Source of the DNA: Deltaproteobacteria bacterium
GTDB taxonomy: Bacteria; Desulfobacterota; Desulfarculia; Desulfarculales; Desulfarculaceae
Assembly: GCA_020444165.1 (NCBI GenBank)
Contig: JAHLLK010000041.1
Coordinates: 1 to 51,298 of the forward strand
DNA: 51,298 bases
Direction: 5' to 3'
The notes under the pieces were generated by a model. That model did not search any database. It was not told the origin of the DNA and saw only the letters and a list, made by a program, of their open reading frames with translations. Each line of letters opens with the position of its first letter. Within the stretch, counting starts at the first letter, position 1. The translations under genes were made by a program, and so were the position numbers. Below are positions 25,104 to 33,829 of the stretch, one piece after another.

Positions 25104-26645
25104 TTATTCCTCACAGCTTTCGGCAGCTTGCCCAGAGTAGCCTTTCAACTCCTTCTGGCCCGCCACCAGGCGGGAAAGTTGGATGTAGTGCTCGGCGTTG
25201 AGGAATATCTCGTGCAGATTGGCCATCTCATCAATGGTGATCCCCTGCTTCAGCATCAGGGACAGGTACTGGAAGGCCGTCTTGGCCCCGTCACCCACCG
25301 AATGGAAGCCCACGTAGCGGCGGGACTTGGCATCCACGATGGCCTTGACCAAGCCGTTCCGGTTTTCGCCGTAGAAATAGAGGTTGTAGGAGTGCATGCG
25401 CCCGCAGACCGGCAAGGCCTGGTTCTCCAGGTCTTCGGTATAGGACAAGGGCTTGATGTTCTTGACTTTTTTTCCCCAGGGCACCCGGATTATGACTAAA
25501 TCATCGCCATATTCCTCGCGGGCTTGATCCTCGGTGAGCCCGACCATGGTGGCCTCCATGGGCGGGACGTAGATATGGTCGGGGAGGGGCAAGGAATAAT
25601 CCCACTTGACGTCCTGACCCATGATGTTCTTGGCCGCGATCATGCCCCGCTTGCGGGCCACGGCCATGAAGTAGGGGTAGCCGCAGACGTCGCCCACCGC
25701 GTAGACGCCGGCCACGCTGGTGCGGCAACCGTCATCGGTGACGATCTCGTTCTGGCGGCCGATCTTGACGCCCAGGGGCTGGGCCACCTCGGAGTTGGGG
25801 GTCAAGCCCACCGCCAGCATCACCGAGTCGCAGGGGTAGACTATTTCCTTGCCGTGGTACTCGGCCACCACCGCCTCTACCCTGCCGTTGCCCCTGATCT
25901 CCTTGATCTGGGCGCCTTCGACCACCTTGATGCCCCGGCGGGCGTAATCGCCCAGAATCCACTCGCGCACTTCCCAGTCCCAGAAGCGCAGAGCCTTTTC
26001 CCGGGCCAGCACCGTGACCTCGGTGCCAAAAGGCGCGAACATGGCGGCCTTGCCCATACCGATCTTGCCGCCGCCGATGATCACCATTTTCTTGGGGTCC
26101 TCGACGATCTCGGGATGGTCGCGGTAGGTCCAGACCCGCTCCAGATCGCTGCCGGGCAGGTTGGGCATGAGGGTGGGCCGGGACCCGGTGCAGATCACCA
26201 GGTTCTTGCCCTTATAGCGCTTGCCAGCCACCTCCACCGTGTTCTGGTCGATGATCTTGCCCTCACCCCAAGCCACTTCCAGACCCAGCTGGTGCATGGA
26301 CTGGTGGGTCATGGCCTCGTGGAAGGCCCGGCCACCGATCTCGCGGTAAACCGTGACCGCCTTGGCCGTGCTGAAGTTGGTGCAGTCGATCTCGGGATAC
26401 CAGGCCAAACCAGAGAAGTCTCGCATCATTTGGGCCATGGAGGCTTGGTCGGAGATGAAATTCTCGAAGGCGCAGCGGCACTTGTGGCACTCACCGCCCA
26501 AGCCTTCCTGTTCCACGATCATGCCACGGCCGCCCAGGGCCTTCAGAAAAGCCGCACCAAACCGGCCGGCGGCGCCGCCTCCGAACCAGATAGCATCGTA
26601 TTCAACGTCAGTCCGGGCGGTGGTCACATCTTTTTCACCAAGCAT
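25104..26645 (-). CDS. FAD disulfide-oxidoreductase-like protein with CHKCRC motif
   Basis: A 513-residue flavoprotein related to dihydrolipoamide dehydrogenase: FAD site AIWFGGGAAGRFGAAFLKALGG, NAD(P) site MVIIGGGKIGMGKAAMFAPFG, FAD site 2 TSVAGVYAVGDVCGYPYF, and a C-terminal interface domain. Two key sites differ from the family. The usual GGTCLNVGCIPSK reads GGECHKCRCAFEN: the C-x4-C pair is kept but an extra Cys lies between and PSK is lost. The active-site HPTxxE reads IFLNAE, so the catalytic His is Ile. Lipoamide reduction is therefore doubtful. GGAGGAAT precedes ATG 26645. First gene behind the sigma-54 promoter, divergent from its likely activator. Confidence 0.88.
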   Translation of the reverse strand: MLGEKDVTTARTDVEYDAIWFGGGAAGRFGAAFLKALGGRGMIVEQEGLGGECHKCRCAFENFISDQASMAQMMRDFSGLAWYPEIDCTNFSTAKAVTVYREIGGRAFHEAMTHQSMHQLGLEVAWGEGKIIDQNTVEVAGKRYKGKNLVICTGSRPTLMPNLPGSDLERVWTYRDHPEIVEDPKKMVIIGGGKIGMGKAAMFAPFGTEVTVLAREKALRFWDWEVREWILGDYARRGIKVVEGAQIKEIRGNGRVEAVVAEYHGKEIVYPCDSVMLAVGLTPNSEVAQPLGVKIGRQNEIVTDDGCRTSVAGVYAVGDVCGYPYFMAVARKRGMIAAKNIMGQDVKWDYSLPLPDHIYVPPMEATMVGLTEDQAREEYGDDLVIIRVPWGKKVKNIKPLSYTEDLENQALPVCGRMHSYNLYFYGENRNGLVKAIVDAKSRRYVGFHSVGDGAKTAFQYLSLMLKQGITIDEMANLHEIFLNAEHYIQLSRLVAGQKELKGYSGQAAESCEE

Positions 26646-26698
26646 CGCTTTTTATTCCTCCAAAAAAAAATGTTCCCTGAAACAGTGGCCCAATAATT

Positions 26699-26714
26699 AG
26701 CAATAGATATGCCA
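26699..26714 (-). promoter_or_regulatory. sigma-54 (-24/-12) promoter for the FAD protein gene
   Basis: On the minus strand the sequence is TGGCAT-ATCTA-TTGCT. GG and GC are 10 bases apart, matching TGGCAC-N5-TTGCA in all but one or two positions. The start would fall near 26688, leaving a leader of about 43 bases. The divergent gene encodes a sigma-54 activator. Confidence 0.8.
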
Positions 26715-26720
26715 CTTTAT

Positions 26721-26754
26721 ATTATTATGTAATTACCTATAGTTACATAATAAT
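26721..26754. promoter_or_regulatory. long AT-rich palindrome, likely activator site
   Basis: ATTATTATGTAA (26721-26732) and TTACATAATAAT (26743-26754) form a perfect 12-bp inverted repeat, with half-site centres 22 bp apart (two helical turns). It lies 7-40 bp upstream of the -24 element. Its core TAATTACCT recurs upstream of the second sigma-54 promoter at 31115-31123. It is a probable binding site for the activator encoded at 26923, though closer to the promoter than most enhancer sites. Confidence 0.65.
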
Positions 26755-26788
26755 GTCCCTGGGCCGATTCAACTATCGTCCACAATAC

Positions 26789-26818
26789 TTGACACTAATC
26801 GCGCTTTAGGTGTACTTG
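26789..26818 (+). promoter_or_regulatory. possible sigma-70 promoter for the activator gene
   Basis: TTGACA (26789-26794), 18 bases, then TACTTG (26813-26818). The -35 is perfect but the -10 is weak. It faces the sigma-54 activator gene. A TGTAC/GTACA inverted repeat overlaps the -10 region. Confidence 0.4.
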
Positions 26819-26922
26819 ATCAGTACATGTGACGGACGGGTTACGCTTGGCCCGGGTTTACCCTGGCCGGCCGCTCCGCTTGGCAGCGCGGGTAACCCAT
26901 GATGGGGAGAAGCGAGGTCAGT

Positions 26923-29037
26923 ATGCCCTTTTCCCAGTTCGGCCCCAGCTTGGCCAGCTACCTGAAAAATGTGCCCACGACCCTGCAACCCGACTCTGCC
27001 TTGGAGGAGGTGGCCGAGTATTTCCTGCAAAGCCCGGATTTCAACACCGCGGTGGTGTTGGACCGGGACGCGTCCGTGTGGGGAGTGGTGAAAAGAAACG
27101 ACCTGTTCCGGCTGGCCCTGACCCAGGACCTGACCAGCCTTGGCCTGGAGGCGGTGCTGACTGACTCCTACCAGGCGGCCAGCGTGAGTTCGTTGAACAA
27201 GGAGTGGATTAACAGTTACTTGGTCCGCAGCACCGAGGACTTGGTGGTGCTGGACGAGGAGGACAAGTTCCTGACCCTGGCCACCCGGACCCAACTGGCC
27301 GAGCTGAACTACCATAGCGAGGCCAGCAAAGTCCAGTTGCTGCAAGCGGTACTGAATACCTGTCACCCAGGTTTGGTGGCGGTGGACCGCGAGTGCAGGA
27401 TTCTCCTGTTCAACCAGACGGCGGCCGATCTGTTGGGGGTGCAGGCTGAGGAGGTCATCGGCCGCAAGGTAAGGGAGGCCATCCCCGATAGCCGCCTACC
27501 CATAGTCATAGAGACCGGCAAGCCCGAGACCAGCCGCAATTTCCGGATTGGCACCGGTTCCTTCATGGTGTACCGCAACCCCATCCAGATCGAGGGGCGC
27601 ACCGTGGCCGCCATGGCCCAGTTCATCGAGGGCTCCCGCTGGGAGGACCCCCTCCGAGAGATGGTGGACATCACCGAACTGACCAACCTGTTGAAAATTG
27701 TCATGGACAACGCCTACGTGGGCCTGATCTTCTGCGACGCCAAGGGCAAGATCCGCTACATGAACCGCATGTATGAGGAACTGTTGGGCGTGGGGCGGGA
27801 GGAAACCTACGGCCGGCACATCACCAAGTACTTTGCCGACTCCCGGGTGCCTTTGGTCATCGAAACCGGGGTGCCGGAGATCGGGTGGAAGTACCGCTAT
27901 CATAACCAGCAGACCCTGGTGGTGCATCGCATCCCCATCAGGACGGGGGCCAAGATAATCGGGGCCCTGGTGCAGTGCATCTTCAAGGATTTGTCCGAAC
28001 TCAAGGACATGGCCACCAAGATGGATGTGCTGGAGAACAAGGTGGCCTCCTTCAAATCCCAGCTCAGTTCCCTGCTCTCGCCCAAGTATTGCTTCATGGA
28101 CATCCTGGGCTCGGGCCAGCTCATGCGTGATCTCAAAAGGCAGGCCCAGCTGTTTGCCCAGTCCGACACCCCGGTGCTGGTCACGGGCGAGACCGGCACG
28201 GGCAAGGAACTGATCGCCCACGCCATCCACAGCGCCAGCGCCCGGCATGAAGGGCCCTTTGTTTGCATCAATTGCGCCTCCATCCCTGGCGAGCTCTTGG
28301 AGTCCGAGCTTTTCGGTTATGCCCCCGGCGCCTTCACCGGCGCCAGCCAGCGGGGCAAGCCCGGCAAGATCACCCTGGCCAACGAGGGCACCCTGTTTTT
28401 GGACGAGGTGGGGGACATGCCTATCCCGGTACAGGCCAAGCTTCTCAGGGTCTTGGAGGACCGCAAGGTGGACCGGGTGGGCGGGACGCATCCGGTGGAG
28501 GTCAACTTCCGCCTGGTCGCGGCCACCAATCAGGACCTGGGCGAGCTGATCCGGCAGAAAGTTTTCCGCGAGGACCTGTTCTACCGGCTGGCCACCGCCA
28601 TCATCAAACTTCCCCCCCTGCGGGAGCGTATCGAGGACCTCGCCGTCCTGGTCCGGCATTTCATCAAGCAGAGCACCCAGCGCCCCATTGGCATCACCGA
28701 CGAGGCCTGCGCCCTTTTGATCAACCATCGCTGGCCGGGAAACATCCGGGAACTCCGGGGGGTGGTGGAGCGAGCCCTGACCCTGTTGGACGGGGCCGAA
28801 AACATAGAGCCCCATCACCTCGACTTGATGACGCCCGAGGATATGAACCAGGATTCCGCCCGAGTCTCTTCCAAGGATTTCCACCTGAAAAGAATAAAGG
28901 AAGAAGAGGAGCGAGAAACCATTATCAGGGCCTTGCAATTTTGCGACGGGAACAAATCCCGGGCGGCTAAACTTTTGAAAATTTCCCGATCCATGTTGTA
29001 CGCCAAGATAAACCGCTACGAGATAAGTGTCTCGTAG
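26923..29037 (+). CDS. sigma-54-dependent transcriptional activator (CBS-PAS-PAS-AAA+-Fis)
   Basis: A 704-residue activator. A CBS-pair region covers about residues 1-130, followed by two PAS domains (about 140-250 and 270-370; NTCHPGLVAVDRECRILLFN and DNAYVGLIFCDAKGKIRYMN) and a short coiled coil. The AAA+ domain has Walker A GETGTGKE, the sigma-54 contact loop GAFTGAS, Walker B FLDEVG and the arginine region FREDLFYRLA. The Fis-type DNA-binding helix pair is NKSRAAKLLKISRSMLYAKI. ATG 26923 is preferred over 26899 because GCGAGGT lies just upstream. It is divergent from the FAD gene and probably controls both sigma-54 promoters. The CBS and PAS domains suggest nucleotide or small-ligand sensing. 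Confidence 0.96.
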   Translation: MPFSQFGPSLASYLKNVPTTLQPDSALEEVAEYFLQSPDFNTAVVLDRDASVWGVVKRNDLFRLALTQDLTSLGLEAVLTDSYQAASVSSLNKEWINSYLVRSTEDLVVLDEEDKFLTLATRTQLAELNYHSEASKVQLLQAVLNTCHPGLVAVDRECRILLFNQTAADLLGVQAEEVIGRKVREAIPDSRLPIVIETGKPETSRNFRIGTGSFMVYRNPIQIEGRTVAAMAQFIEGSRWEDPLREMVDITELTNLLKIVMDNAYVGLIFCDAKGKIRYMNRMYEELLGVGREETYGRHITKYFADSRVPLVIETGVPEIGWKYRYHNQQTLVVHRIPIRTGAKIIGALVQCIFKDLSELKDMATKMDVLENKVASFKSQLSSLLSPKYCFMDILGSGQLMRDLKRQAQLFAQSDTPVLVTGETGTGKELIAHAIHSASARHEGPFVCINCASIPGELLESELFGYAPGAFTGASQRGKPGKITLANEGTLFLDEVGDMPIPVQAKLLRVLEDRKVDRVGGTHPVEVNFRLVAATNQDLGELIRQKVFREDLFYRLATAIIKLPPLRERIEDLAVLVRHFIKQSTQRPIGITDEACALLINHRWPGNIRELRGVVERALTLLDGAENIEPHHLDLMTPEDMNQDSARVSSKDFHLKRIKEEEERETIIRALQFCDGNKSRAAKLLKISRSMLYAKINRYEISVS

Positions 29038-29506
29038 GCAGGATATTTGCCCAGAAACGGCCAGGCGTTTCATGCGGAGTCCCCCGTCGGTCCCCGGTAC
29101 GAACGGAGTTCCGAGCGCGGTGGGCGTAGCCCCCAACCATCGACAAATATGGATCATGCAAGCCGGGATGGTTCAATCTGATGCGGCGCAAGAACTTATC
29201 CACCCCTCTGGTTGACAGCTGCCAATAGCATAGATACTATTCAACCTCTTTTTGTCACGAGGCGAGATACTCTCCGGTGGGGAGTCTTTTAAAAGACACC
29301 TCCAAAAGCTAAGATCGAAGATTTGTTTTTACCATAAAAATTGATATGCTCGGATATTTATCAGGATAAAGGCTGTTGGATGCGGGACCAATTTTTATGT
29401 TGATCCTCGCGCCGGCTGGTGATCCTGGAAGCCTGAACAGCCAAACAACCACGCCTTTACCAGCCGCCGTATCCGGTTGGAGCGAAAGAAAGGGAGCCGA
29501 TCCAGC
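29038..29506 (+). promoter_or_regulatory. larB upstream region with sigma-70-like promoter
   Basis: This 469-bp gap has no gene. A promoter-like pair lies at 29212-29240: TTGACA, 17 bases, TACTAT. About 45 bases downstream comes a GTCTTTTAAAAGAC palindrome (29284-29297) preceded by an ACTCTCC/GGGGAGT hairpin, then an AT-rich stretch and AGGGAG before larB. No -24/-12 element was found here. Confidence 0.45.
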
Positions 29507-30256
29507 ATGGACCCGCAAAGCTTGAAAGAACTCTTGGAGGAGGTGGCCCGCGGCGAAGTGGATCCCGAAGCGGCGCTGGGACGCCTCAAACACCTGCCCT
29601 ACGAGGACCTGGGCTTCGCCCGGGTGGACCATCATCGCGCCTTGCGCCAGGGGTTTCCCGAAGTGGTTTTTGGCCAGAACAAGACCCCGGAACAGATCGC
29701 CGGCATCGCCCGCAGCATCCAAAAGCAGGGCTCGGCGGTGCTGGTCACCCGGGTGGATGTGGACAAGGCGGCGGCCGTCCTGACGCAGGTGCCCGAGTTG
29801 GAGCACCACCCCGAGGCCGCGATCCTGGCCCTGCCGGCGGCGCGGCCCCGACCCGGCAAGGGATATGTGGCCGTGGTGGCGGCCGGCACCTCGGACCTGC
29901 CCGTGGCCGAAGAGGCGGCGCTGACGGCCAGCCTCATGGGCTCTACGGTGGAGCGGATCTATGATGTGGGGGTCAGCGGACTGCACCGCCTGACCGGCTC
30001 GCTCCCACTTATGTCCCAGGCCTCCTGCCTGGTGGTGGTGGCGGGCATGGAGGGTGCCTTGCCCTCGGTGGTGGCCGGCATGGTGGACAAGCCGGTGGTG
30101 GCCGTACCCACCAGCGTGGGTTATGGCACCGCCTTTGGCGGCCTGGCCGCCCTTTTGGGCATGCTCAACTCCTGCGCTCCGGGGCTTTCGGTGGTCAACA
30201 TCGACAACGGCTTTGGAGCCGGCTACATGGCGGGGCTCATTGATCACCTGGATTAA
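29507..30256 (+). CDS. larB: LarB, nickel-pincer cofactor biosynthesis protein
   Basis: LarB carboxylates nicotinic acid adenine dinucleotide and hydrolyses the phosphoanhydride, the first step to the nickel-pincer nucleotide used by LarA. The 249-residue protein has the family's FPEVVFGQNKTPEQIAGI, VVAAGTSDLPVAEEAALTASLMG, DVGVSGLHRL, and the PurE-like VPTSVGYGTAFGGLAALLGMLNS, followed by NIDNGFGAGYMA. ATG 29507 has AGGGAG upstream, and an in-frame TTG at 29477 is less likely. LarE, the sulfur donor, is not in the window. Confidence 0.96.
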   Translation: MDPQSLKELLEEVARGEVDPEAALGRLKHLPYEDLGFARVDHHRALRQGFPEVVFGQNKTPEQIAGIARSIQKQGSAVLVTRVDVDKAAAVLTQVPELEHHPEAAILALPAARPRPGKGYVAVVAAGTSDLPVAEEAALTASLMGSTVERIYDVGVSGLHRLTGSLPLMSQASCLVVVAGMEGALPSVVAGMVDKPVVAVPTSVGYGTAFGGLAALLGMLNSCAPGLSVVNIDNGFGAGYMAGLIDHLD

Positions 30257-30291
30257 GCGTAACTGGCTCCCCCAGAAATGGGTCCCGTTCC

Positions 30292-30981
30292 GTGCCGCGC
30301 GATAAGCTTTCAGGATCTACGCCACCACCGTCCCGCACTTGGCGGCTGGCTTTCCTCCTGCTGGGAGTTCTGCTCTGCCCCCCAGCCGCACCAGGGGCTG
30401 ATGCGGCCCAGCCTTGGCAAAAGGCCCTGGTGCCCCTGGGCCGCTTGGTCACGGAAACCCAGTGCTGCCTCACCCGGCGGGGCTATCTCAAAGTTTATAG
30501 CCAAGCCGTCCAGGCGGTGCAGGCGGCCCTGGGCCCGGCCCAATACTCGGCCCCGGACTTGGACTCGGACTTGGACCCCCGGGCCGCGCGCGTCCGTGAG
30601 ATCATGCGGCATTACCGCCAGGTGGCCCGGCTCATGCAGGAGCAGCCCGGCCTGGTGTGCCGGGCCGCACGCAGGCGGGAGCTTTGCGCCTTCTACCCGG
30701 AGGCCGGGTCCGACTTTACCAAGGGCGGGGCCCTCCTGCCCGGGCGGGAAGGGCGTCCCTGCCTCTCCACCCCCCTTTTGGTCCCCCTGATTTTCCGCCG
30801 GGCCGAGGCGGAATATCAACGCTTGGCCGGGGAGTCTGGGGGCGGCCCCGCGAGGGTGGTGGCTCCCAGCTCCGAGGAGCAAGCCCTTCACCCCCCCTGG
30901 CCCAGAGGCAGGCGACTCCCCGGCCATGAGCTGGTCCCCGGGGCGATCCCCCAGGGTAAGGGCTGGCGGCCCCAGGAGTAA
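30292..30981 (+). CDS. hypothetical secreted protein
   Basis: A 229-residue frame with a signal-like start (TWRLAFLLLGVLLCPPAAPGADAA) from a GTG at 30292, 35 bases after larB. The mature part has several cysteines (TQCCLTRRGYLK, GLVCRAARRRELCAFY, RPCLSTP) and a proline- and arginine-rich tail. I do not recognise the family. The ribosome site is weak, and high GC makes chance frames common, so this gene is uncertain. If real it could be a periplasmic companion of the larB product's locus. Confidence 0.45.
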   Translation: MPRDKLSGSTPPPSRTWRLAFLLLGVLLCPPAAPGADAAQPWQKALVPLGRLVTETQCCLTRRGYLKVYSQAVQAVQAALGPAQYSAPDLDSDLDPRAARVREIMRHYRQVARLMQEQPGLVCRAARRRELCAFYPEAGSDFTKGGALLPGREGRPCLSTPLLVPLIFRRAEAEYQRLAGESGGGPARVVAPSSEEQALHPPWPRGRRLPGHELVPGAIPQGKGWRPQE

Positions 30982-31111
30982 TCGCCAATGGTCTTAGGCT
31001 GCTAGCCCAGGCGTACTGATTCCCGGACATGTGTCTTCTTTCAGGACACCAACAATAGTTTTATTGTACTATTTTCCGAACAGTCGCCCGCCCCAGCCCA
31101 TCCACCCCTCA

Positions 31112-31130
31112 TGTTAATTACCTGTAATAA
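31112..31130 (+). promoter_or_regulatory. second palindrome sharing the TAATTACCT core
   Basis: TGTTAATTACCTGTAATAA contains ATTAC-CT-GTAAT, an inverted repeat, and the 9-mer TAATTACCT that is also in the palindrome at 26721-26754. It ends 16 bp before the -24 element of the ABC transporter promoter. It is probably bound by the same activator. Confidence 0.55.
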
Positions 31131-31145
31131 TATATAAAATGTTAT

Positions 31146-31161
31146 TGGCACGCCGTTTGCT
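31146..31161 (+). promoter_or_regulatory. sigma-54 (-24/-12) promoter for the ABC transporter operon
   Basis: TGGCAC-GCCGT-TTGCT matches the sigma-54 consensus fully at TGGCAC-N5-TTGC, with GG and GC 10 bases apart. The start would be near 31172, about 90 bases before the binding-protein ATG. Confidence 0.88.
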
Positions 31162-31261
31162 TCCATACCCTCGTGGCCGCCTCCAGCTCAGGCATGCAAA
31201 AAATGTGATTAGGCCTCGGCGTTTCCGCCTCGGCGCTCACAAGTATTACAGGAGGATAACC

Positions 31262-32233
31262 ATGCGGCGCTTTTGGGTTTGTTTGCTATCCGTGGTCTTA
31301 GGCTTGGGAGGGCTCATAACCACCGTCACGGCCGCAGCCGAGCCTGGGCCGGTGCGCATCGGCTACCTGAAGGGTGACATTCACCAACTGGCCTGTTGGG
31401 TGGCCCTGGAAAAGGGCTTTTACCAGGAGCAGGGGCTGCAGGTGGAAGTGGCGGGCATTTTCAAGGCTGGCCCCGAGGAAATGAGCGCCTTTTCCGCCGG
31501 CGAGTTGGATATGGGCTATGTGGGCGAGGCCCCGGCCACCACGGCGGTGGCCAACGGCGCCGCCCAGGTCCAGGTGGTGGCCCAGGTCAACACGGAGGGC
31601 TCGGCCCTTGTGGTGGGCCAGGATTCGGCTATCCGGAGTGTCGGCGACCTGGCGGGCAAGACCGTGGCCATACCCGGCCACTCCACGGTGCAGGACTTCC
31701 TTTTGCAAAAAGCTTTGTCCCAGGCCCAGTTGGACCCCAGCCAGGTGAAGATCATGGTGGTCAAGCCGCCAGAGATGATCGGGGCCTTGCGCACCAAGCA
31801 GATCGACGCCTTCATCGCCTGGGAGCCTTACCCGGCCAAGGCTCAGACCCTCGGCGTGGGTCGGGTCCTGCTGGCCTCGGGCCAGATTTGGCCGGACCAT
31901 CCCTGTTGCGTGCTGGTGGCGGACAAGGCCTTTCAGGCCCAGCATCCCGGGCAGGTGCCAGCCATGGTGGCCGCCCATATCGAGTCCACCGACTTCATCA
32001 AGAAAAACCCCCGGGAGGCCCTGGCCATCGGCGTGCAGTACACCGGCATGGATGCCGCGACGGTGCGCCTGGCCCTGCAGAGCGTCAAATACACCTATGC
32101 CATCAGTGTGCAGGGAGAAAAGGAATACGTGACCCTGCTCAACAAAATGGGCTACATCAAGCTCCCCGACGGGCCGAAATTCGTGGAGAGCTTCCTGAAC
32201 CCGACGTACTTGAATAAAGTCCTGGGGAAATGA
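31262..32233 (+). CDS. NitT/TauT-type ABC transporter substrate-binding protein
   Basis: A 323-residue periplasmic binding protein of the SsuA/TauA/NMT1 type. The signal peptide (VCLLSVVLGLGGLITTVTAAA) is followed by VRIGYLKGDIHQLACWVALEKGFYQEQGL, FSAGELDMGYVGEAPATTAVANG, LAGKTVAIPGHSTVQDFLLQKAL and IDAFIAWEPYPAKA. This family carries nitrate, sulfonates, taurine, aromatic acids and others, so the substrate is open. ATG 31262 follows AGGAGGATAACC. Its stop overlaps the permease ATG (ATGA). Expression is likely sigma-54 dependent. Confidence 0.94.
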   Translation: MRRFWVCLLSVVLGLGGLITTVTAAAEPGPVRIGYLKGDIHQLACWVALEKGFYQEQGLQVEVAGIFKAGPEEMSAFSAGELDMGYVGEAPATTAVANGAAQVQVVAQVNTEGSALVVGQDSAIRSVGDLAGKTVAIPGHSTVQDFLLQKALSQAQLDPSQVKIMVVKPPEMIGALRTKQIDAFIAWEPYPAKAQTLGVGRVLLASGQIWPDHPCCVLVADKAFQAQHPGQVPAMVAAHIESTDFIKKNPREALAIGVQYTGMDAATVRLALQSVKYTYAISVQGEKEYVTLLNKMGYIKLPDGPKFVESFLNPTYLNKVLGK

Positions 32234-33009
32234 GGCTCCAGCGGTGGCTGTTGCCTCTGAGCTTGCTGTTGTTGTGGCAGGTGGTCTGCCAGATCGGGTT
32301 GATTCCGGCCTTCAAGCTGCCCTCCCCCCTCCAGGTGGGGCAAGGTTTGCTCGGCCTCTATACCCGGGGCCTGCCCCCGGGCCATGGCCTGGCCGAGCAT
32401 CTCTTCTACAGCTTGTACCGGGTGGGCCTGGGCTTCTTGCTTGCCGGGGTTATCGGCCTGCCCCTGGGGGTGATCTTGGGCTGGTCCCCCAGGCTCCACA
32501 ACCTGGTCTCGCCCCTGGTGGAGATCATGCGCCCTGTCCCGCCCCTGGCCTGGATCCCCATCTCCATTCTGTGGTTCGGCATCGGCATACGCTCGGCCGC
32601 CTTCATCATCTTCTTGGGCGCCTTTTTTCCCATTCTGCTGAACACCATCGCTGGGGTGGCCTCCACCAACCTGCGTTTGGTGGAGGCGGCCAAAACCCTG
32701 GGAGCCAACTCCCGGGAGATCATGCTGAAGGTCATGTTGCCCTATGCCCTGCCCTCGATCTTCGTGGGACTCCGGGTGGGCATGGGCATCGGTTGGATGA
32801 CCCTGGTGGCCGCGGAGTTCACCGGGGTCAAGTCAGGCTACGGCCTGGGCTATATGATCATGACTGCCCGGGATATCTCGCGGGCCGACCAAGTCATCGC
32901 CGGCATGGTCGTAATCGGCTTGGTGGGCCTGGGCATAGATTTGGGCATCAGGAAGGTGCAGGCCCTCCTGATTCCCTGGGACCGGAACCATGGGACTAAC
33001 GGTAGATAG
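32230..33009 (+). CDS. NitT/TauT-type ABC transporter permease
   Basis: A 259-residue permease with about six helices. The EAA loop is VEAAKTLGANSREIMLKVMLPYALPS (conserved EAAKTLGA and LPYALPSI), and the family's RPVPPLAWIPISILWFGIG is present. It starts inside the binding-protein stop and ends 20 bases into the ATPase gene, so the three are translationally coupled. Confidence 0.95.
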   Translation: MRLQRWLLPLSLLLLWQVVCQIGLIPAFKLPSPLQVGQGLLGLYTRGLPPGHGLAEHLFYSLYRVGLGFLLAGVIGLPLGVILGWSPRLHNLVSPLVEIMRPVPPLAWIPISILWFGIGIRSAAFIIFLGAFFPILLNTIAGVASTNLRLVEAAKTLGANSREIMLKVMLPYALPSIFVGLRVGMGIGWMTLVAAEFTGVKSGYGLGYMIMTARDISRADQVIAGMVVIGLVGLGIDLGIRKVQALLIPWDRNHGTNGR

Positions 33010-33829
33010 GGTAAGCCAGAGCTTCGCCCTGGCTGACGGCCGGAAACACGAGGTGCTGCGGGACATCTCCTTCGAGGTGCCCGAGGGGGGCATAATCTCC
33101 CTCATCGGCCCCAGCGGATGCGGCAAGACCACGCTCTTGCGCATTCTGGCCGGCCTGCAAAAGGCCAGCCAGGGTCAGGTGCTCTTGGACGGCCAGCCGG
33201 TGACCAAGCCCTCGGGCAAGCTGGGGCTGGTGTTCCAGGAATACGCTCTCTTCCCCTGGCGCACCACCCTGCGCAACGTGGAGATGGGCCTGGAGCTGAA
33301 AGGGGTCCCGTCCCAGACCCGCCGGGAGATGGCCCTGTCCTATCTGGCAGCCTTTGGCCTGGAGGCTTTTGCCGACCACTACCCCCGGGCCCTGTCCGGC
33401 GGCATGCAACAGCGGGTGGCCATCGCCCGTACGCTCATCATGGAGCCCCGGGTGGTCTTGATGGATGAGCCTTTCGGCTCCCTGGACAGCCAGACTCGCA
33501 ACGACATGCAGGAGTTTCTGCTCACGGTGTGGGAGAAGCGGCGGGACAGCATCGTCTTTGTCACCCACAACGTGGAAGAGGCGGTGTTCTTGAGCGACGA
33601 AATCTTGGTGTTTTCCCGCAACCCCGCCCGCATCCTGGCCCACTTCTCCCTTTCCCACGCCGGGCCCAGGGACCGCCTGGACCCGGAGTGCGTGCGCGTG
33701 CGGGGGGAGATCTTGCAGCTCATCCGCCAGGTCAAAGACCAGAGCCCACACGGCCGGCAGAGCCGCACCCGGACCAAGGCCGCGGGCCTGACCGCCGCCC
33801 AAGTCTGGCCCAGCCAAGAAAGAGGGTAG
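32990..33829 (+). CDS. NitT/TauT-type ABC transporter ATP-binding protein
   Basis: A 279-residue ATPase with Walker A GPSGCGKTT, Q-loop VFQEYALFPWRT, signature LSGGMQQRVAIARTL, Walker B VVLMDEPFGSLD and switch VTHNVEEA. It has a basic, non-conserved tail after residue 245. It completes the importer with the two preceding genes. Confidence 0.96.
   Translation: MGLTVDRVSQSFALADGRKHEVLRDISFEVPEGGIISLIGPSGCGKTTLLRILAGLQKASQGQVLLDGQPVTKPSGKLGLVFQEYALFPWRTTLRNVEMGLELKGVPSQTRREMALSYLAAFGLEAFADHYPRALSGGMQQRVAIARTLIMEPRVVLMDEPFGSLDSQTRNDMQEFLLTVWEKRRDSIVFVTHNVEEAVFLSDEILVFSRNPARILAHFSLSHAGPRDRLDPECVRVRGEILQLIRQVKDQSPHGRQSRTRTKAAGLTAAQVWPSQERG

Noticed and set aside
27496..29157. 553-codon minus-strand frame opposite the sigma-54 activator
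   Set aside because: Antisense shadow; the plus strand carries all AAA+ and Fis motifs.
29038..29506. A third sigma-54 promoter before larB
   Set aside because: The best GG...GC pairs here are 11 bases apart, not 10; a sigma-70-like pair fits better.
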